A DNA stretch of 64,000 bases from Berberis thunbergii (taxonomy: Eukaryota > Streptophyta > Magnoliopsida > Ranunculales > Berberidaceae): assembly GCA_003290165.1 (NCBI GenBank), contig QNQO01000515.1, positions 558,001 through 622,000 on the forward strand, written 5' to 3'. The notes beneath the pieces are model-generated. The model did not search any database. It had not been told where the DNA came from and saw nothing but the letters and a program-made list of their open reading frames with translations. Position numbers and translations under genes: made by a program. Positions 10,306 through 22,490 of the stretch are shown piece by piece. Position 1 is the stretch's first letter. The number at the start of each line of letters is the position of its first letter.

Positions 10306-11010
10306 TTATGATGTAAATATGTATGTGATTATGCCCAAACAGTACACGCGGTCAATTGCGGTAAAGAATGGGGTGTCGATCCCACGAGGAAAAACGATCT
10401 ACAAAATAAGGTTAAGAAATACAAACTATGCGAAACTAAAGTTAATAAATTCTAACAAATTTAAAATACTAAATTGAATTTAATTTAATGAAAATTAAGT
10501 TTGGAAAAATCACAAGGTTCCAAGAATCCCTCCTAAACTTCATGCGCCAACTAGTATTGATTCGCTATGATGACTCAACTACGTGGTTCACATCCCAAAC
10601 GACGTAATCGAAAAAATAATCTTTTAATCATTAATATACCCTAATGTAAATGAATTTTAGATTTCACTTCTTCTATGAAAACACAAAGGTCTGTCATATG
10701 TGATATCCTAAACTTACGATATATCCGGAGACAATACCGTAATAAATAATGATCACATATAACTAACCTACCGGAATCAATTAATTCTTAAACATTCCAC
10801 ACATAAGAAAAGCGTGACTAAGCTTATATGGAGAAGAAAAGATAATCACGGGAATAATAAAAATCTTCGAAGAAATCTATGATATCCTTGTCACTAAAAT
10901 AACATAAATTTCTATATTAAATAAAAGTGAGAATCATTAAACATCATTATTCATCGTGATAACTTAAAGCGAATCAAATACTAATTTAGTGCGTTACATC
11001 TAGGAGTTCA
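9627..11010. repeat. Large inverted repeat formed by two tail-to-tail LTRs
   Basis: Sequence from about 9627 to 10304 reappears as an imperfect reverse complement from about 10323 to 11010. Easy anchors: TAGATCGTTTTTCCTCGTGG on the left against CCACGAGGAAAAACGATCTA on the right, and GGATATATCGTAAATTTAGG against CCTAAACTTACGATATATCC. The loop is only about 20 bp. A transcript through it would fold into a long hairpin. Confidence 0.9.
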
Positions 11011-12116
11011 CCTCTTCACCTTGCGTGGGGTTTAGTGATTCATGGTGGTGGTGGTCACAGCATCACAGGAGGTGGAAGTCATCTCTACACGGACGCGAAT
11101 CCCGAGAAAAGGGCTAAAATTGCACTGTGGTGGCTCTTACAGGTTCTCGGGGTGTCAATAGCCAAAGCTGTTTTTCAGTTTTGAAAAACAGTTTTCTCCC
11201 GCGCGAAATTACTGCTCTGTTGCTCCTTCGTCCCAGCGAGACGCGACCAACTCCGCCGCATCTATTTCGCTCCTCGCGAACTTCCTCTCCTCTCAACCGG
11301 CTTTGGTACCTGCAAGAACAGAGAGAGACAGTGAGGAACAACGAGAGGTGGAAGCGAAACAGGAAGTGCCTCCCTGTCGCAAGCTTTTATTTCGGGCGGT
11401 GATGGTCGTGGTTGCTCGGTCTGGTCTGTGCGCGCGGTTCGTGAAGGAGGATAAACAGGGGTTGTCCTGTCCGTGAGGTGGCTTAGGTGGTGCTCGGTGG
11501 TGGTGAGATGGAGACAAGGCGGCGAAACAGGGAGGTGCTCCCTGTTTCTGCTGCTTGCGGTGGTTGCGTGCGAGCTTGGTTCGTGATGAGGGATGTTGGA
11601 CAGTGGCGTGGTGATGAAAAGACAGGAACAGGGAGATGTGGAAGAAACAGGGACGGCAGTGGCGAGATGATGGTTGGTTAGTGGCGAGAGACATAGGGCT
11701 CTATGTTTCTGCCCAGGTGGAGGTGTTGATGGCTGCTGGAAGAGAGAGGAGGAGCCGAAAACGTGGAAGAGCAACCTCTCAAGAGAAGGGAAGAGAGAAA
11801 CCTAAATAGGGTTCCCCTATTTCCTTGTTAGGCTGGGCTTAGGTTTCTAGCTTTCTAAGCTTGGGCTTGATTAAAGTAAGTGGACCTAGGCTTATTTGGT
11901 TTAGGTCTAGATATGTGAACCGCTATTTTACACCACCGCTAGAATAAACAAATTAATCATTTCCTCAAATTGTCGCCTTAATGCGATTTTATCGTTCACA
12001 GCGCAGATTCTTATAAAACATAAAAAATGAAATAATTAGAATAAAATATATTAATTGAAGCACTAACATATATAAATTAATGGATATATTTTGTAATAAT
12101 TACGTGTATATCAGTA
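10323..12116 (-). repeat. Athila/Tat-like LTR (copy A2, minus strand)
   Basis: Second copy of the LTR family in opposite orientation. Its start region (reverse complement of 11990-12116) aligns with 911-1030 and its end with 10280-10304. It has an extra segment of about 0.9 kb (11050-11940) that A1 lacks. The open frames in that segment are low-complexity Ser/Pro/Arg-rich and are not convincing genes. Confidence 0.6.
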
Positions 12117-13383
12117 TGTGAAATGCAACACTCAAATTTGCTTAACCAATATTATGTTTCAATACACGACAATGTCTCGTTTCTCAAGGCTAAGTGCTAC
12201 TCCCTTTACAGGTTTGGCGTAGTTCCTTCTTTCCAAATGGGTATTTACACAAGTGCTCAACAACATTAATGTCATCAGATAAATGTCACAATAATATTAT
12301 TTCCTTGGTAGCTTGCCAACCATATCCCTCCGCTACCCGCCCACCCAAGGTGTTACAATATCAAACATGTGCTCAACAACACTGACAATAGTCTTCCCTT
12401 GGTAGCTTGCCGACCATATCTCCCTCGCTGCCCACCCACCCAAGGTGTTACAATACTCTCTCCTTGGTAGCTTGTCGACCATATCTCCCATGTTGCCCGC
12501 CCACCCAAGGGGGTTACATCCATATACAACCAAGAAAACATTATCCAGTAGAATTCTCACATACATACTATGAATGTTTAATTATGCCATCACTATTCTC
12601 AAATACATGATCTGAATGGTTATTATGCAATCACTCTCATGTGCTATTGTACAACTCAAAGCAAAAATTCATGAAATATTATGCAATCTCAATACACATA
12701 CAACAACAAAATAACAAGAAATTTCACAATCCATGATACAATTTCAAAGAACGCACAAAAATGAAAACCCAAAACAATCCATTTTATTCCAAAGAAAATA
12801 TTCTAAACTACCAACTAAAAATCGGATCCGAAATTTAACTTTTAAGTATGATCTAACTCACAAACAACTCAAATTTTTTACTAGAACCTGTTGCATGTCA
12901 TAGATCAACACCCAACACCCTTAATTAACAACAAACAAGCAAAAATAAGGGAAGAATATGCAAAATCAAAACTTTTTAAGGCCATATTCACCTGAATCCA
13001 GCGGAATCAGCTCGACGAGCTCCCCAACACCTCTTAACCGCATATTGAAACTCACGCGCAAATCACAACCCAAAACTGTCGCCTTCAAACCTCACTCTCC
13101 ATGTTTTACTCCGATTTGGGGCAGGACATGAGGGGAAATGAGAGGGAAGGAAGATGAAGAAACATGAAGAAGGAAGGAGGAAGTTTGGGAGAAAAAATCG
13201 CTGACAAGTTGCAGTTGTAGACGGATAAGACGAAGAAAGGCTCCGCTCTCACATGCAAGGGAGAAAAATGAGAAAAAAAGAACATAAATTCTAAAAGTTT
13301 CAATTGAATTCCATTAAATCAAAATAATTGTTTTTAATCCAAAAACTCTAAACTACTGCAATTAAAATTATATGGGTGTTACA
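12117..13383. repeat. Second LTR-like family fragment, ends GGGTGTTACA
   Basis: Between LTR copies A2 and A3 lies a non-coding block that ends ATATGGGTGTTACA, the kind of terminus (TGTAACACCC on the other strand) seen in chromovirus-type gypsy LTRs. I could not find a matching target duplication, so this is either a truncated LTR or one joined by recombination. Confidence 0.35.
12303..12517. repeat. Three-copy tandem repeat inside the LTR-like block
   Basis: Three imperfect copies of a CTTGGTAGCTTGCCGACCAT... unit ending GCCCACCCAAGGTGTTACA, starting near 12303, 12398 and 12463. Such short internal arrays are common in LTRs. Confidence 0.75.
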
Positions 13384-14215
13384 CTGGTTTTTTTGTCTGT
13401 CGGGCAAGAGAGATAATGAGATGAGGAAGGAAGGATTGATGGGAGGTCGAATGGTTCGTCTGTGAAGAAGAACATGGAGCGAGATGGATTTCGAGATGGT
13501 GAGGACATGTTGGTGTTCATCTGTGGAGAATAAGGGAGCATGAAAATGGTTGGGCGATGTGGTCTAATGGTGGATGGCGGTGTTTACTGTTGATTGTTAG
13601 AAAGCACAGATGAAGGGGAGAGACATGATTTGTGTGCCAGAAACAGGGAGATGGAGAAGAACGGGGAAGAGAGGATGAGTGTTGTGATGGTGGTTGCCGG
13701 CAACATGGACTATGGGTGGTATAGAGGGTGCGATGGTGAGGAAGAGGCGTGATGTGGGCTGTGAGTTTGGCTGCAAGAAAGAGGGTCGAGAGGAAAAATA
13801 TGAGTTCTGGCTAGCGGTGGTGATCTCTCTCACGAGCAAGGGAGATCTAGGATGAATAAGATGTGGTTGCTGGAAAAGGAGAGGAGAATAAAACGCGTCG
13901 GAAAGAAGGGGTTGTGGCTACCCTCAAATGAGAGCGGAGAGGATTTTGTATGTAGAAGGAAAGGAGAAAATAGGTTTTGGTCAGATTTTGGCTTAGGTTT
14001 AGATTTGATTCACATGGGTTGGGGAATGTGTTTTTATTGTTGTAGCACATTTCAAATTCACCGAAACCGTCACTTTGGCTTGTTCTTCAAAACGCATTGC
14101 GCTAACGCAATTTCGTTTAAGCTTCAATTCCTACAAAAACATGAAAACAAAATAATTAGAATAAAATGCAATATTCGAAATACTAACAAATATAAATTCG
14201 AATATATTTTTGTGA
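13384..14215 (-). repeat. Athila/Tat-like LTR fragment (copy A3, minus strand)
   Basis: Reading on the minus strand, 14215 to about 14040 matches the start regions of copies A1 and A2. Its first bases continue beyond the gypsy insertion at 19655-19685, so A3 was the target of the element at 14221-19654. Its other end stops abruptly at the LTR-like block. Confidence 0.5.
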
Positions 14216-14220
14216 TAATT

Positions 14221-14857
14221 TGACGCCGGGCAGAAGAGTGATCATCCTGCAGGCTAGTTCAATAGAAAATTCACAAGGAAGGATACAAGAGATTCACCCA
14301 AAAACATAGAGAAATAACTCTAATGTTATATTAAATTATTCAAATAAATGTCTCTAAAATCAGCCCACAAGCTGGGCTTTATAGCTAAAACTCGTGATTA
14401 TTAGAATTTTATCAAAAATAGCAAAACCCTAATAATCATGCTAAAAAATTAACGTAATAAAAGAAATAAATTGCCAGAAATCTGGCCCAAATTGGGTTCA
14501 GAATCACTTTCTAAACAATAATTGAAATATTACTATAAAGGGGAAAAAAAACTACTAAATTTGTGGATTCGGAAAGGAAAACGGTGGATTTTGGCCTCAA
14601 AATGTGCAACGAGTATGCCCATTGACAACAACGTGCACGCCGAAAAGGGCTTTCGGAATTGGGGTCGTATGCATGATTTTGATACTCATAGCCAAAGTTA
14701 TGGCAGAAATACTAAAACGCACCCAAAACTGCCAAATTAGAAAAAAGACTATGATTTTCTGTCATCCTTGCGCTGATCTGCTAATTCAAGATATCTTAGT
14801 GTTAACAACATGCTATCTGACAACTCAGCAACATCTGACTCGGATCCTCCAGCATCA
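14221..14857 (-). repeat. 3' LTR of gypsy element 1
   Basis: Direct repeat partner of 19018-19654 and the same length. On the minus strand it starts TGATGCTGGAGG and ends CGGCGTCA. Confidence 0.92.
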
Positions 14858-14869
14858 GTCGCCTCGAGT

Positions 14870-16116
14870 TGGAAAGAACTCGTCCTCGAGTTCACAATAG
14901 CATCATCAGAATCTGCAAAACAAGGACTCAAGTGTTTTACATTAAAGACATCAGAAATCCTCAAATGACTGGGGAGGCGTAGTATGTAGGCATTATCATT
15001 GATCTTCTGCAAGATCTCACAGGGTCCAATCTTCCGCTCCTTAAGTTTATTATACTCTCCAACAGGAAAACGATCACGAGTTAATACTGCCCAAACAAAA
15101 TCACTACCATCAAAAAGTATCTGACGACGGTGACTGTCGGCTTGAACCTTGTACTTGGAATTACTCTCGTGGATACCCCTAAGATGTTCTGCCATGGATA
15201 CCCCTAAGATGTTCTGCCATCGCATATGCCTTGGAACTCAAGTCAAGCACCCCGGATGGATTCTGGCCATAGACAATCTCAAATTCGCTCATTCTTGTGG
15301 TTCTGTTTTTCGCCCTGTTATAGGCAAATTCTACCTGAGGTAATGCCAAATCCCACTGTTTCGGTTTAGTGCCTACGAAACTCCTCAAAAGGTTCCCCAA
15401 ACTGTGGTTCACCACCTCGGTCTGTCCATCCGACTGGGGGTGGTAGGTGCTGCTAAAATTCAAGTTCGACCCCAGTTTCTCCATAAACTCCGCCAGAAAT
15501 GACTCATGAACTTGGTGTCACGATCTGAAGTAATGGATCGGGGGAACACCATGTAAACGCACAATCTCCTTGAAATAAAGATGGGTGATCTGGGCAACAT
15601 CCGTTGTTTTTCTACAAGCTACAAAATGGGCCATCTTGGAAAACATGTCAACCACAACCAAAATAGAATCTCAGGCCCGTTGGGTACGAGGTAAGCCCAA
15701 CACAAAGTCCATACTGACATCAAACCAAAAGGCCTCAGGTACAGGTAAAGGTGTGTATAGGCCCCGCATTAGTGAAAACTCCTTTGGACCACTGACACAC
15801 ATAACAATGCTCCACATAATGAGCCACATCACTGGTCAATTTGGGCCAATAATAGGAAGAAGATATCAAGGCCAACGTCTTATCTCGCCCAAAGTGACCC
15901 TCATTATGAAGTTCACGAATAATCTGCTGCCTTAGTGAGCAATCTGGAATGCAACTGTAATCCACGAAACAGATAACCATTATGCAAAATAAAGTCATGT
16001 CGTTGACCATCAGTTACCTCCTGAATTATCCTCCCAAAGGTAGGATTTGCAGCATACATATCAGAGAAAGCCTCAAATCCTGCAATTCTATTGCTCATGG
16101 TGGTGAGGAGTAACAT
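14870..16116 (-). pseudogene. Integrase region of gypsy element 1
   Basis: The HHCC zinc-binding N-terminus is seen near 15790-15920 (HNEGHFGRDKTLALI ... [14 protein letters not shown]). The catalytic core includes STYHPQSDGQTEVVN near 15400-15440, where Glu is the third DDE residue, and the C-terminal GPCEILQKINDNAY ... VFNVKHLSPC lies near 14950-15030. A 25 bp tandem duplication (GGATACCCCTAAGATGTTCT...) at 15171-15220 and several frameshifts break the frame. Integrase would join the element cDNA to the genome. Confidence 0.85.
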
Positions 16117-16119
16117 ACG

Positions 16120-17217
16120 ACGGCTTAGCGCATCTGCGACACGGTTTAGAATCTCTGCTTGGTGCTTTAGCGCAAACGTGAACTCCTACAAGTACGCCAC
16201 CCACTTGGCATGCCGTCGACTAAGCTTGTGTTGGCCATTGATGTACTTTAGGGCCTCGTGATCAGTGACAAGAATGAACTCCCTCTGTACTAGGTAGTGA
16301 CACCAATGCTTCAGGGACTGAACTATGGTATAAAACTCCAGATCATAGGTGGAATAATTCTTCTTTGATCTTGACAGCTTCTCACTGAAAATAGATATTG
16401 GGCGCCCTTCCTAACTCAGAACACCACCAATGTCAACCCCAGATGCATCACAGTTTACCTCAAACACCTTTTCAAAATAAGGAAGTGTCAAAACTGGTGC
16501 TTCTGTCATCTTCTACTTGACCAGTTGAAAACTGGCCTTCACCTCCTCGGACCACTGGAAATCACGTCCCTTGAGGCCTCCTAAAGTTTTTGATGAACTG
16601 ACGGTAGAAGGACGCCAATCCATGGAAACTTCTGACATCGTGTAAGGTCTTTGGTTTGGGCCACTGCAAGACCGCATCTATTTTCGACCGATCTCCATGA
16701 ACACCATTAGTAGACACAACAAAACCAAGAAAAGTAACAGCAGTAGTGAAGAAAGAACACTTCTTCTGGTTGACGAACAGACATTCCATCCTCAACTTAT
16801 CAAAAACAGCACGATCGTTATCAAAATGTGACGCCCATGTCGAACTATAAATGAGAATGTCATCGAAGTAAACTACAACGAATTTCCCCATGAAAGGTCG
16901 TAAAACTTGATGCATGAATCTCGTAAATGTATTGGGCACATTGGACAGGCCAAAAGGCATGACCATCACTCATACAACCCATGATGCGTCTTAAACGCTA
17001 TCTTCCACTCATCTTCGGGCTTTATTCTGATCTGGTGGTATCCACTTTTAAGGTCAATTTTTGAGAAGACCTTAGATCCGGACAGCTGATCTAACATAGC
17101 ATCCAGGCGGGGAATTGGAAACATGTATTTCACTGTAATCCTGTTGATTGCCCTGCTATCAACACACATATGCCAAGAGCCATCTTTTTTGGCACTAGAA
17201 GAGCAGGTACTACTCAT
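16120..17217 (-). pseudogene. Reverse transcriptase and RNase H region of gypsy element 1
   Basis: Reverse transcriptase motifs in order: [39 protein letters not shown] and the catalytic [12 protein letters not shown] near 16840-16880. A one-base loss at about 16970 (between GLYE and MVMPFG) shifts the frame. RNase H-like sequence follows towards 16130 but is broken by stops. The two catalytic Asp of the FDD box are intact. Confidence 0.88.
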
Positions 17218-17947
17218 GGGCTCATACTCTCATGGATGTAGCCCCTTTCCAATAAATCTACCACTTGTCACTGCAACTCTTCAAATTCCTTAGGACTGAG
17301 GTAATAAGCCGATCGATTAGGCAAACTGCAAGAAGTTGCTGCACCTTTGTTGGTAAATCTTAATTCACATTGACTGCACTATTCCCACAAGGTAGCAAAG
17401 CATAGACCACATCTCCACGATCAATTTCAAATAACAACCTAGACCTAGAAAGTAGGTTAGTATTATTGGCTATCGGGGTAGGAGTGGTTCCTTCCCGACG
17501 AGGAACCAACACAATCTTCTTCCCTTTAATGCTAAGGGAATATGTATTTTTTCGCCCATCATGAATAACACTGCGATCATACTACCAAGGTCTGCCTAAC
17601 AATACATGACAAGCATCCATAGATATAACATCATAGCAAGCATTATCAAAATATTTCCTGCCAATAAAAAAAGACACTAGGCATCACCTATCTATTGTTA
17701 CCTCACTGCCTTTATTCAGCCATGATAATTTGTACGGCTTGGGATGAGGATCTGTCTTCAACTGCAATTTCTAGATAGCCTCTTCAGACACGACGTTTTC
17801 ACAACTGTCACTGTCAATGATCATCTTGCAGACTTTATCTGCAACTGTGCAGGTCGTGTGGAAAATATTGGTTCTTAACCAATCGTCCCCTGAATCATCC
17901 TTGGTAGTCAGTAGGCTTTTACGAACGACCAGAGTCTCATGGCCATC
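17218..17947 (-). pseudogene. Protease-region remnant of gypsy element 1
   Basis: This lies between the zinc knuckle and the reverse transcriptase, where gypsy elements encode the aspartic protease. No reading frame is long enough to show the catalytic D-S/T-G clearly. Assigned by position only. Confidence 0.4.
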
Positions 17948-18964
17948 TCAATACATCACATCTCCATCTTCATCATCGTCATACACAGGCTCTCCAAGTT
18001 TCTCAATTTCGTCTACCACGTCTTCCTCAATCAGAAGATTGTTGCACTTTTGAATAGAAGACTTCCTGCACTCAGTCGCTCTATGTCCCTGTTCACCACA
18101 TCTGAAACATCTAATTGTAGAGTTACTCTGCGGTGGCTGTTGGGTAGGACGAGATTCTTGAGGGTGAACTGGCTGATTGCCTTGATCACTTCTGATCATA
18201 GACCTTCTGTTCTGTTGTTTTTCCACAACAAATGCATGCTAATAGGCTTTGGAAACGGTCCATAGTGAGTGAAGGCTGAGGACATCCTGCAGGGGTTGTC
18301 ATAATCGCCCCAAATATTGTGCCACCATCTGCTATTCCGTCTCAGATAAGTCATTGCGGGCTACCAATTGATAAAACTCCTCCGTGTAATCATCAACTGA
18401 TCTCGTGCCTTGCCTCAATGAATGAAGTTGTTGAAACAAAGTTTGAGTGTAGCCGAAAGGAAGGAAGTGACTCTTCATCTTCTTCTTCATCTTTTCCCAA
18501 TCAGTGATCTTGGCCTGGCCTTGCCTGTCGCGTGATCGCTTCAACTGCTCCCACCACGCAGATGCTCTGCCTTTCAGTTTGATGGCGACCAATTTAACTC
18601 TGACATGATCTGGAACTTCCTTATACTAAAATATACGTTCTACTTCATTCAACCAATCCACGAATCCTTTGGCCTTTAATGTACCATAAAACTCGGGTAG
18701 ATCCATTTTGAAACCGAGATTTCCATGACGATCCTCCCGACCACGGCGCTCCCAGAATCGAGCACGATTGTGATGCTGGTTTTCGAAACTGGAATAAGAA
18801 TCGTGATCTTCCATCTCACGATTACCGAAATCCTGCGTCGTTAGACGCTGATGAACTCTGCAACTTGCCTCTGTAAATCCTCAATCATCACATCCAGAAC
18901 GCTACGATCACGGTGTGGGGCTTCCTCGTTCGGAACCTTCCCACGACGACCACGACCACTAGCC
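17948..18964 (-). pseudogene. gag of gypsy element 1
   Basis: Starts at the ATG complementary to 18962-18964, just after the primer-binding site. Contains the retrotransposon gag domain (AWWEQLKRSRDRQGQAKI, LPFGYTQTLFQQLHSLRQGT) at 18332-18592. A CCHC zinc knuckle, CFRCGEQGHRATEC, lies near 18060-18105. At least three frame breaks separate the pieces. Gag would form the virus-like particle. Confidence 0.85.
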
Positions 18965-19003
18965 ATTGAAACTGATGAAATCTCACCCCAAGAAGATGTT
19001 GAA

Positions 19004-19015
19004 GCTCTGATACCA
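19004..19015 (-). promoter_or_regulatory. Primer-binding site (initiator Met-tRNA type) of gypsy element 1
   Basis: On the minus strand, two bases after the 5' LTR end, reads TGGTATCAGAGC, complementary to the 3' end of plant initiator Met-tRNA. This fixes both the element orientation and the LTR border. Confidence 0.92.
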
Positions 19016-19017
19016 AC

Positions 19018-19654
19018 TGACGCCGGGCAGAATACAAATTATCCAGCAGACTAGTTCAATAGACAATTCACAAGGAATGATACAAGAGATTCGCCCAAAA
19101 CACAGAGAAATAACTTTAATGTTCAATTAAATTATTCAAATCAAAGGTCTCTAAAATCAGCCCACAAGCCAGGCTTTATCGCTAAAACTCGTGATTATTA
19201 GAACTTTACCAAAAATAGAAAAACTCCAATAATCATGCCAAAACAAAGTACGTAATAAAAAAAATAAACTCCGAAAATTTGGCCCAAATTGGGTTCAGAA
19301 TCACTTCCTAAACAATAATTGAAATATTACTATAAATAGGAAAAAACTACTAAATTTGTGGATTTGGAAGGGAAAATGATGGGTTTTAGCCTAGGAAAGA
19401 TGTGCAACGAGAATATCTCTTTGACCCCAACGTGCGTGCCGAAAATATCTTTCCGAATTGGTGTCGTATGCTCGATTCTGATACTCATCCAAAATTATGG
19501 CTAAAATACTAAAACGCACCAAAAACTGCCAAATTAGAAAAAGAACTATGATTTCCTGCCATCCTTGCGCTGATCTGCTAATTCAAGATATCTTAGTGCT
19601 AACAACGTGCTATCTAACAACTCAGCATCATCTGACTCGGATCGTCCTGCATCA
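19018..19654 (-). repeat. 5' LTR of gypsy element 1
   Basis: Direct repeat partner of 14221-14857. On the minus strand this is the upstream LTR and would carry the promoter. Confidence 0.92.
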
Positions 19655-19724
19655 TAATTGTGTGAATATCATGATATCTTCTAGGGTGTGAACAACAATT
19701 TCGGTTCTACTACCATTCTTATTG

Positions 19725-19945
19725 GATGGCCCGCCACATTGCATAACCATCCTTGTGAACGGATATCCGCGGGACTTTTGGGGCAGATATGGCCAAATCC
19801 GTATCCGCCCCAAATAGTGAACGAATATTTTTTGGATATCCAAAGCCACCCGAAAACCCATTCAGCCATATCCAAAACCGCCCCAAACGGATTGGGTGGG
19901 GCGGATATCCGTGAAAATCCGCCCCACTGCCATCCCTAGCTGAAC
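19725..19945. repeat. MITE-like GC-rich inverted-repeat segment
   Basis: GGATATCCG and GGGGCGGATAT motifs recur in both orientations, and the right end GCCCCACTGCCATCCCTAG resembles the terminus of a widespread plant hAT-type MITE family (TAGGGATGGCA). The left terminus is unclear and no target duplication was found, so borders are approximate. Confidence 0.4.
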
Positions 19946-21640
19946 TAGTATAAAGGATGGAAACCAAGATTTTAAATATTCATTTTTTTAGGATTAATTG
20001 TGCTTTCTCTCGCTAATAAAGAGCCAATACACATTTTCCTCCAATAGATATTAGTGTTTCTATCTTTCCCCACTTAGTTGTCCTAAGGAATAAACCTTTG
20101 GATAAATGTGAAAGAGAAAAATATATCTCGAGAATAAACAATTAGATCCGTGTATCTTAAAAAAATCTTGGAATTAAAACCTCATCTAAAAAAAACCTTC
20201 TTTGTCGTAACAAAATCATTCCGAGAGGTGGCTAAATAGCTAGTTTCGTGAATATTTTTGTTATTCAAATTTGAATAATATTCCGTATCTTTCAATTATA
20301 CACGATATTTTGGAGCCAAAAGTATTTAACACGAATTTATTGAATGTCGATTCATTCCATTAATTCTAATTTTTTTTTAAATAAATAAATAAACAGCTCA
20401 TCCACTACCAATTATTTTCAAAAACAAATATGAAAATTTAAAAAAAAAATTAATTTAAAATTGTGGATTTGGAAACTGAGTATTCAATGGTGTCAAAATT
20501 GATATTAATACTAGGTAGTATCGGAAATATATTTACAATAGGAAAGTGTATGTAAAGTTTCAAATTTGTAAAAAAATAAAAATTATTACTCCTTTTTTAA
20601 TTGATATTAATTTTTATAGTTGGAAATAAAGAATTAACTTATTATTCTGAATTTACGCATTTTGAAAGATCGATTTTCACCTTTACTTGGATTTTTATAG
20701 TGTGGTAATTTTATGGACCATTACAATTATTCAAGTACGTATTATGTGTACATAGGCTTCCTAGAATTATTCGTGTACATACATGCAAATTTTTGTTATA
20801 TTTTCAAGATAACAAATAGTACATGAATTTTATTTGTACCGCTGAATTGTCGTCTTGCATTTTATTGACCGAACCCAATATTTGAAACTCCGTTTCATAC
20901 TCGAATTAACGTACCAAATCTTTTCGGTATGTCGAATTGCTAATATGGGTGGGTGTGGTTGGTGGTTGTTGATGAGTGAATAGAAGTAGAGGAAGGGCAG
21001 AGGTGGAAAACAATAGAGAAAGGGAGAATTGGTGGGGATGGAGGAGAATAGAGAGGGAGGCGGGGTGGGGATTTGCGGGTGAACGGGGGAGGGAGAGGGA
21101 ACAGTTTGGTTTGCAATCTGTAATGAGATAGGGACAGAGGATGGTGTGTTACTTATTTATTATGACAAAACACAATTAACCTATTTTTCCACGTACCTAT
21201 TAAAAAGATTAAGATATGGACACAAGAATACTTACTTGCAAACTAGAATAGGTTTGACCTTTTGCCATAGATTTATAACTCGAATATTTTCAACAAACAA
21301 GTTGGTCATTCTTTCACAGAATTTATATACTGCAACTCACTGATGGTTTCAAAGATAACATGAATTCCTCCCCAGATCACCTTCAAATCCAAGAATTGCG
21401 AGGGCTTCGATATGAAACATTAATGTCAATCAATCACGTAAGAGATGACAAACTCCACCCAAGAGAACAACAAAACTATTCAATCTTAATTAACTTTTAA
21501 TCATAACAAACTCCACTAATAAGTAGGGAGGTATTGCTATGAAAAGATTTAGTATGTCGATAAATCATAAAAAAAAAAAAAATTGTGGTAATAATCCTAT
21601 ATGTATTTATCACGACATCGTCATTCCTGACGAAGCCATG
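19946..21640. other. AT-rich intergenic stretch without recognisable gene
   Basis: No coding similarity seen on either strand. A purine-rich (GGGAGAGG-type) tract lies at about 20985-21110. The short open frames here look random. Confidence 0.5.
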
Positions 21641-21725
21641 AAATTCATTGCTGCTAGCCAAGTGAACCGAGCTGATCCATCTAAACAGTTTCTCATAAAA
21701 CCTAGTAGCTTGTTAACCATCTGAG

Positions 21726-22116
21726 TCACAACCAGCATCCACATTGACCACTCATAATCCCCATCTCCTCCACAAAAACTAACCTTCTTAAAAACAAGAG
21801 ATCGAACAGTGCTTCAAAAAAGACCATGGTGAATAATGCAGAACAAATACCCACCATATCCATGGACGGTGTGCTCCAAGTTACCAATTGTGGATTGTTG
21901 GCATAACTATATACATAACACATCTTACAGTTTTTGTATCATAGCAATATTTGTACAACTTGCAAGGAGATCTTTAATATGATCTGAGGAAGCTTCTTTT
22001 TCTCTAAAAATAATAAAAATGTAATACCATACTGATGCCAGCATTAGAAACATGAAGCATAAGAGTATGACATGCTCGACAATAAATGTAAAATAATCAC
22101 TCCAATGCTCTTTTCT
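21726..22116 (-). pseudogene. Fragment of an unrecognised multi-pass membrane protein gene
   Basis: Two adjacent minus-strand frames are strongly hydrophobic: HWSDYFTFIVEHVILLCFMF (about 22060-22110) and STPSMDMVGICSALFTMVFF (about 21810-21870), then RRLVFVEEM. They look like membrane helices of one gene, separated by stops. The gene is cut at 22116 by CACTA element 2. I do not recognise the family, and continuity beyond 30975 is not in frame. Confidence 0.35.
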
Positions 22117-22137
22117 CACTACAATAAAACAGGTGTT

Positions 22138-22490
22138 TAGCGACGGTTTTCAAATGTGTTTACCGTCGCTACATAATACAGCGACGGTTGGCCAACCGCC
22201 GCTAATAAAGGCGTCACAAGAGCATTCGGCGGCGGTTTTTTGCAACCGCTGGCATAACCGTCGCTGTATGTTATTTAGCGACGGTTAGTAGTAACCGTTG
22301 GTAAACCCGTCGCTAAATACCATATAGCGACGGGTGTTAACCGTCGCTAAATACAGGACAAAAATTGACGTTTTATAATATTCTGCGACGGTTCTTAACC
22401 GCCGCTATAGTCCGTGGCGCTTACAACGGTTTATACCCGCCGCCAAATTCAAATTGGTAATTCTTTAGTGACGGTTAAAACCGTCGCTAA
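22138..22490. repeat. Left subterminal repeats of CACTA element 2
   Basis: At least ten TAGCGACGGTT / AACCGTCGCTA motifs in both orientations, with GGCGG/CCGCC variants. The motif differs from elements 1 and 3, so the three CACTA elements belong to different subfamilies. Confidence 0.85.

Larger units (their letters stand above)
14221..19654 (-). mobile_element. Ty3/gypsy LTR retrotransposon 1, complete ends, coding region broken
   Basis: Two direct LTRs of 637 bp (14221-14857 and 19018-19654) begin TGACGCCGGGCAG and end GCATCA on the + strand. TAATT flanks both sides (14216-14220 and 19655-19659). On the minus strand the order is 5' LTR, primer-binding site, gag, protease region, reverse transcriptase, RNase H, integrase, 3' LTR, which is the gypsy order. 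Many frameshifts and stops break the polyprotein, so it is non-functional. The LTRs differ from each other at many positions, so the insertion is not very recent. Confidence 0.93.

Noticed and set aside
11262..11774. 170-codon minus-strand frame and overlapping frames on both strands
   Set aside because: Low-complexity Ser/Pro/His/Thr-rich product, overlapping open frames on both strands, inside an LTR copy; no domain.
12303..12517. Spaced repeats considered as a CRISPR-like array
   Set aside because: Only three imperfect long units with no uniform spacers, in a plant LTR; not CRISPR.
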